The translations under genes and the position numbers were made by a program. 64,000 nt of DNA from Maratus speciosus (lineage: Eukaryota; Arthropoda; Arachnida; Araneae; Salticidae). The DNA lies in NCBI GenBank assembly GCA_963932465.1, contig OZ010788.1, positions 201,812,559 to 201,876,558 of the forward strand, given 5' to 3'. The notes beneath the pieces were generated by a model that did no database searches, had not been told where the DNA came from, and saw only the letters and a program-made list of their open reading frames with translations. The stretch's first letter is position 1. Every line of letters starts with the position of its first letter. Of this stretch, positions 61,119-64,000 are shown one piece after another.

Positions 61119-64000
61119 GAAAATTTGGCGAAAACCTCGTTTTCGAATACCAGTTACATATGTATTTTTGGTACTACTTAGTTATCTCGTCGACCAAAAA
61201 TCTATCGCGAACAATAAGATTAAATGCCAATAATGGTTGATCGTAAATGTCACATTCACTTGACTTTTAGCAAGTTACATTGTACCGTACTACATTGTAC
61301 CGTATTTTTAAATTATTTTCTATTATTTTCAAAAGGAAATAGCAAAAAAATAATTAAAAACTATGGAACAAAATAATTTATATAAATTAAAAAAAATAAA
61401 TAAAAGTAAATAACCATTTATTATTAAATAAACAATAATAGCCGGGCTACCATGTCAATCACAATAATGCCATTTTGGCGTCAATTAGGTAACCCAGTGC
61501 GTAGATAACATCTGTGCCTATTTTTTTTCTTTTCGTTTTGTTTTTTAAAAAAAGAAAGGAGTGAAAGCCATCAATTTTAAATGAAAGTTGTGTATTTTAA
61601 GTAAAAAGAATGAAAGGATTATATTTTAAATGAAATGAATGAAATATGAAGAAATGCGACGGGAAAAATGTTTGGCGAATTATCACCTGCGTCTCGCTAA
61701 CATAAAAATACCGTCAGAATTGATTTCTCTATCAGAATCTTTCGATTTGGCGAAAGATTGTTCAACTAAATTGAATTATGAATAAAAGTAGCATGATACA
61801 TTTCTTAGCATACATTTAAGGTAACCTTTTCTGAATCTCTCTATTCTAAAAAAAAGTAACTACCGCTGTCACCGCCGCCGCCGCCGCCGGTTTTGAATTT
61901 TTTGTGACAGGAGGTCTTTCTTCGTTAATATTAAGAAAAATATTGCGTACAAAAATATGAAAATCGGTGGTATTATAGAGAAATGTTTGATAAACACGCT
62001 GATGCAGACAGTTTTCAAATCGAAGAATTATTTTAAGAGATATTTAATGCTAAAGTTGGACAAAATCGTTCCATTAAAAAAGTTTTATAGCAGCAAAAAC
62101 TATACATGGGAATGTAATCATTTTTAGATCATTTTATGCGTCAGAATTTGCCGGTGTGCAGATTGCATTAATTTTTTTAAATTTGACTCATTTTTGGAGG
62201 TTTTATTTGTATTTTAAATTCAAATTTTCAGCATTTCAAGAGATATTTTTTACATTATTTTAGAAAATGGTATTAATTTATACTGTTGCCAACTGTATAA
62301 ACAGCGCAAACAATAATGTTTGCTTCAAATAAAAAAATTATTTACACGTGACTATTATAAACAGAAAAAAATATTTGGAATTAGAATTAAATAATTATGT
62401 ACAAAAAGCAAGAACTTATTAAAAATTACGTCATAAAAAGTATACACGTGAATTTTAAAAGAGAAAGGATATTGTAAAATAATAAATTCATTAACATGCG
62501 TTAGAAGTCTTAAATAGGAAAAATTACGTCATATGTACGTCACATTACAGTTATTACATAAAATGAACACAAAATAATATTGGAAAACAGTTTAAATTTA
62601 GAAATTGCGCTAGACATTTATTTGATATTTTGAGAGGATCTTTTCAACTATTTTTGTTAGGAAAGCGCAAATAATATTTCATTTCTAACAAAAGTATTTT
62701 CACGTGAATATTTAAAAGAGAAAGAATAGCTTGGTCAAAATTACGTCAGATTAAAAACGATTAATTTAAAATGTCTCATTTAAAAGAACTTTCTTTTCGC
62801 TTTGTTAAAAAATACCAGGAGACAAAGACTCTGTTTACTTAATTCCTTTTATATTAGCTTATTTTGAAATGTTGTTACACGTGTCTACGTCATCAAGTTA
62901 TTTGTATTTCGACGTTTTATTTGTATTTTTATTAATGTTGTACCAATTTATTTGTTCTTTCGCTATTTAAAATAAAAATTATGTCAATTTGTATAATTTG
63001 GCGAGTAGTTTGGCGATTTATATAATTTGGCGAAATTGGTCGACTGGATAATCAAGTAGTACCGCAGCTGATTTGGCGTTAAAATTCCCCAATCAAAGAG
63101 AAATGAATAGAAATTCGTTTATAGGGAGATCGCCATTGCTTTTTAAATTATAATTCAATCTTTCGAAATTTTTTTAAAGCCGATCAAATTAGCGTGCATT
63201 TAGAGTCTGCGGTGTCTGGACGGGGGTTGGCGAGCGTAGCTCGTAGGGGTCCGAGCCCCCTAGTTATGAAAAAAAAATATCTGTTATGATTAAAATTTGA
63301 GTTGCCATCATTAGAAAAAATGTATTTAAAATTAGAAAAAAATTAATATTTCGAAAACTAATTCGAATTTAAAAATTCTAATACCAGTTTTGAGATCTGT
63401 GGATAAACACGGATTTTTGGTGTTAATTTCATCGCAAAGTATTCCATATTTTAGGAGAAATCGCCGTGAAACAAAATCAGTTGTTTAATCAGTCGATTCA
63501 AAGAATCGATACATTTCAGGCGTTTCATATATTCGTTTCATTAGGATTTTACATATACGAAGTGGAACCCGTCGAATTTCGACGAAAGAAAATGGTTACA
63601 AAGGAAGTGTTGCATCAAATTTATAATACATCGACCAAAAATAATTAGATTAAAAAATCCATCTTACACTTGTTAATTTAACTCTTCAAAGACATATTTT
63701 AACCTAAGATTAACAAAATACCTTTTTCATAAACTTCAACTGTTAAAATTATTGAAAAATTAAACTTTATTCATATGCGTAATCAGTAACATATAATCAA
63801 GATAAGTAATCTTGATTAAGATATTAATTGATGCTTGGTTACGGAATGAAAAATCCGCATAAATGATTTCACCTTGACATAATCATAGAATTTTCTACCT
63901 TTACATCTGAAGAATAATCTTCATATAGTCCACGAAATTTCACGTTATCACAATTCAAGATATTTTTATTGGGAGAGCATAGTTATAGACTTCACGATTC
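60132..64000 (-). mobile_element. Helitron Heli-2 copy H, containing copy J, runs off the window
   Basis: The 3' end (CTAG at 60132 after an a) has the hairpin region of Heli-2. The interior is collinear with copy I and shows the site without hAT-1 ('cgccagatgtcatatacg' near 61052). Copy J interrupts it at 61836-63263. Beyond 63540 it continues with sequence absent from copy I but present at 9480-9910. A T tract of ~33 bp is at 61084-61116. No Rep/helicase coding seen. Confidence 0.75.
61836..63263 (+). mobile_element. Helitron Heli-1 copy J, longest complete copy
   Basis: Starts TCTCTCTATTCTAAAA after an A (61835), ends GAGCCCCCTAG before a T (63264). At 1428 bp it keeps the segment around 62634-62760 that is missing in C, E, F and G. 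Copy I shows the equivalent unoccupied region of Heli-2 ('gtaaccttttct' joined to 'gaaaaaaaaaatatctg'). Confidence 0.9.

Overview
This is a eukaryotic, AT-rich, intron-scale stretch of an animal genome, most likely an arthropod and by inference an arachnid. No gene could be read end to end. The window holds Helitrons, Tc1 and pogo/Tigger elements, hAT-type elements, a piggyBac MITE, a Penelope-like element (PLE), a non-LTR (LINE) ORF1 and a tRNA-derived SINE, and very little host coding sequence. The one convincing host exon is on the minus strand at 36477-36593. It looks like the first coding exon of an alanine-aminotransferase-like gene and ends in a strong GT splice donor, so much of the sequence to its left may be intron.

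Layout. 1-6120: a Tigger-like TIR element carrying a SINE, then two mirror-oriented arrays of degenerate repeats around hairpin motifs. 6162-9013: two adjacent Helitrons (Heli-3) built from ~150-bp internal repeats. 9014-14375: mostly unrecognised AT-rich DNA with a CACTG-type element at 13.1-13.7 kb. 14376-17743: a Helitron inside a Helitron (Heli-1 family), two foldback MITEs and a piggyBac MITE. 17.95-20.5 kb: a decayed Tc1 transposon with a Tigger element inside it. 21.1-30.5 kb: a nest in which repeat X contains a Heli-2 Helitron, which contains a 5.5-kb hAT, which contains a second hAT and a Heli-1 Helitron; a PLE relic with two complete hammerhead-ribozyme folds follows. 30.6-36.1 kb: a long TIR-like element, one copy of a 1.73-kb inverted repeat, a Tc1-like MITE and microsatellites. 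36.4-36.7 kb: the host exon and its 5' region. 37-41 kb: minisatellites and the second copy of the 1.73-kb inverted repeat. 40614-50947: a near-identical 5.17-kb tandem duplication, which copied part of a Tigger element (48026-52016) containing a LINE. 52753-59078: Helitrons D to G, including a product of unequal crossing-over. 60132-64000: a second Heli-2 copy containing Heli-1 copy J.

The most informative result is historical. Many insertions can be ordered because element ends, target-site duplications and unoccupied sites in sister copies are all in the same window. Heli-1 starts with TC, ends with a GC-rich hairpin plus CTAG, and sits between A and T. The hAT elements have 8-bp target duplications, Tigger and Tc1 have TA, the piggyBac MITE has TTAA and the LINE has a 15-bp duplication. 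No transposase, replicase or reverse transcriptase in the window looks intact. Family names rest on termini, target sites and translated motifs read by eye; identities and ages were not computed.
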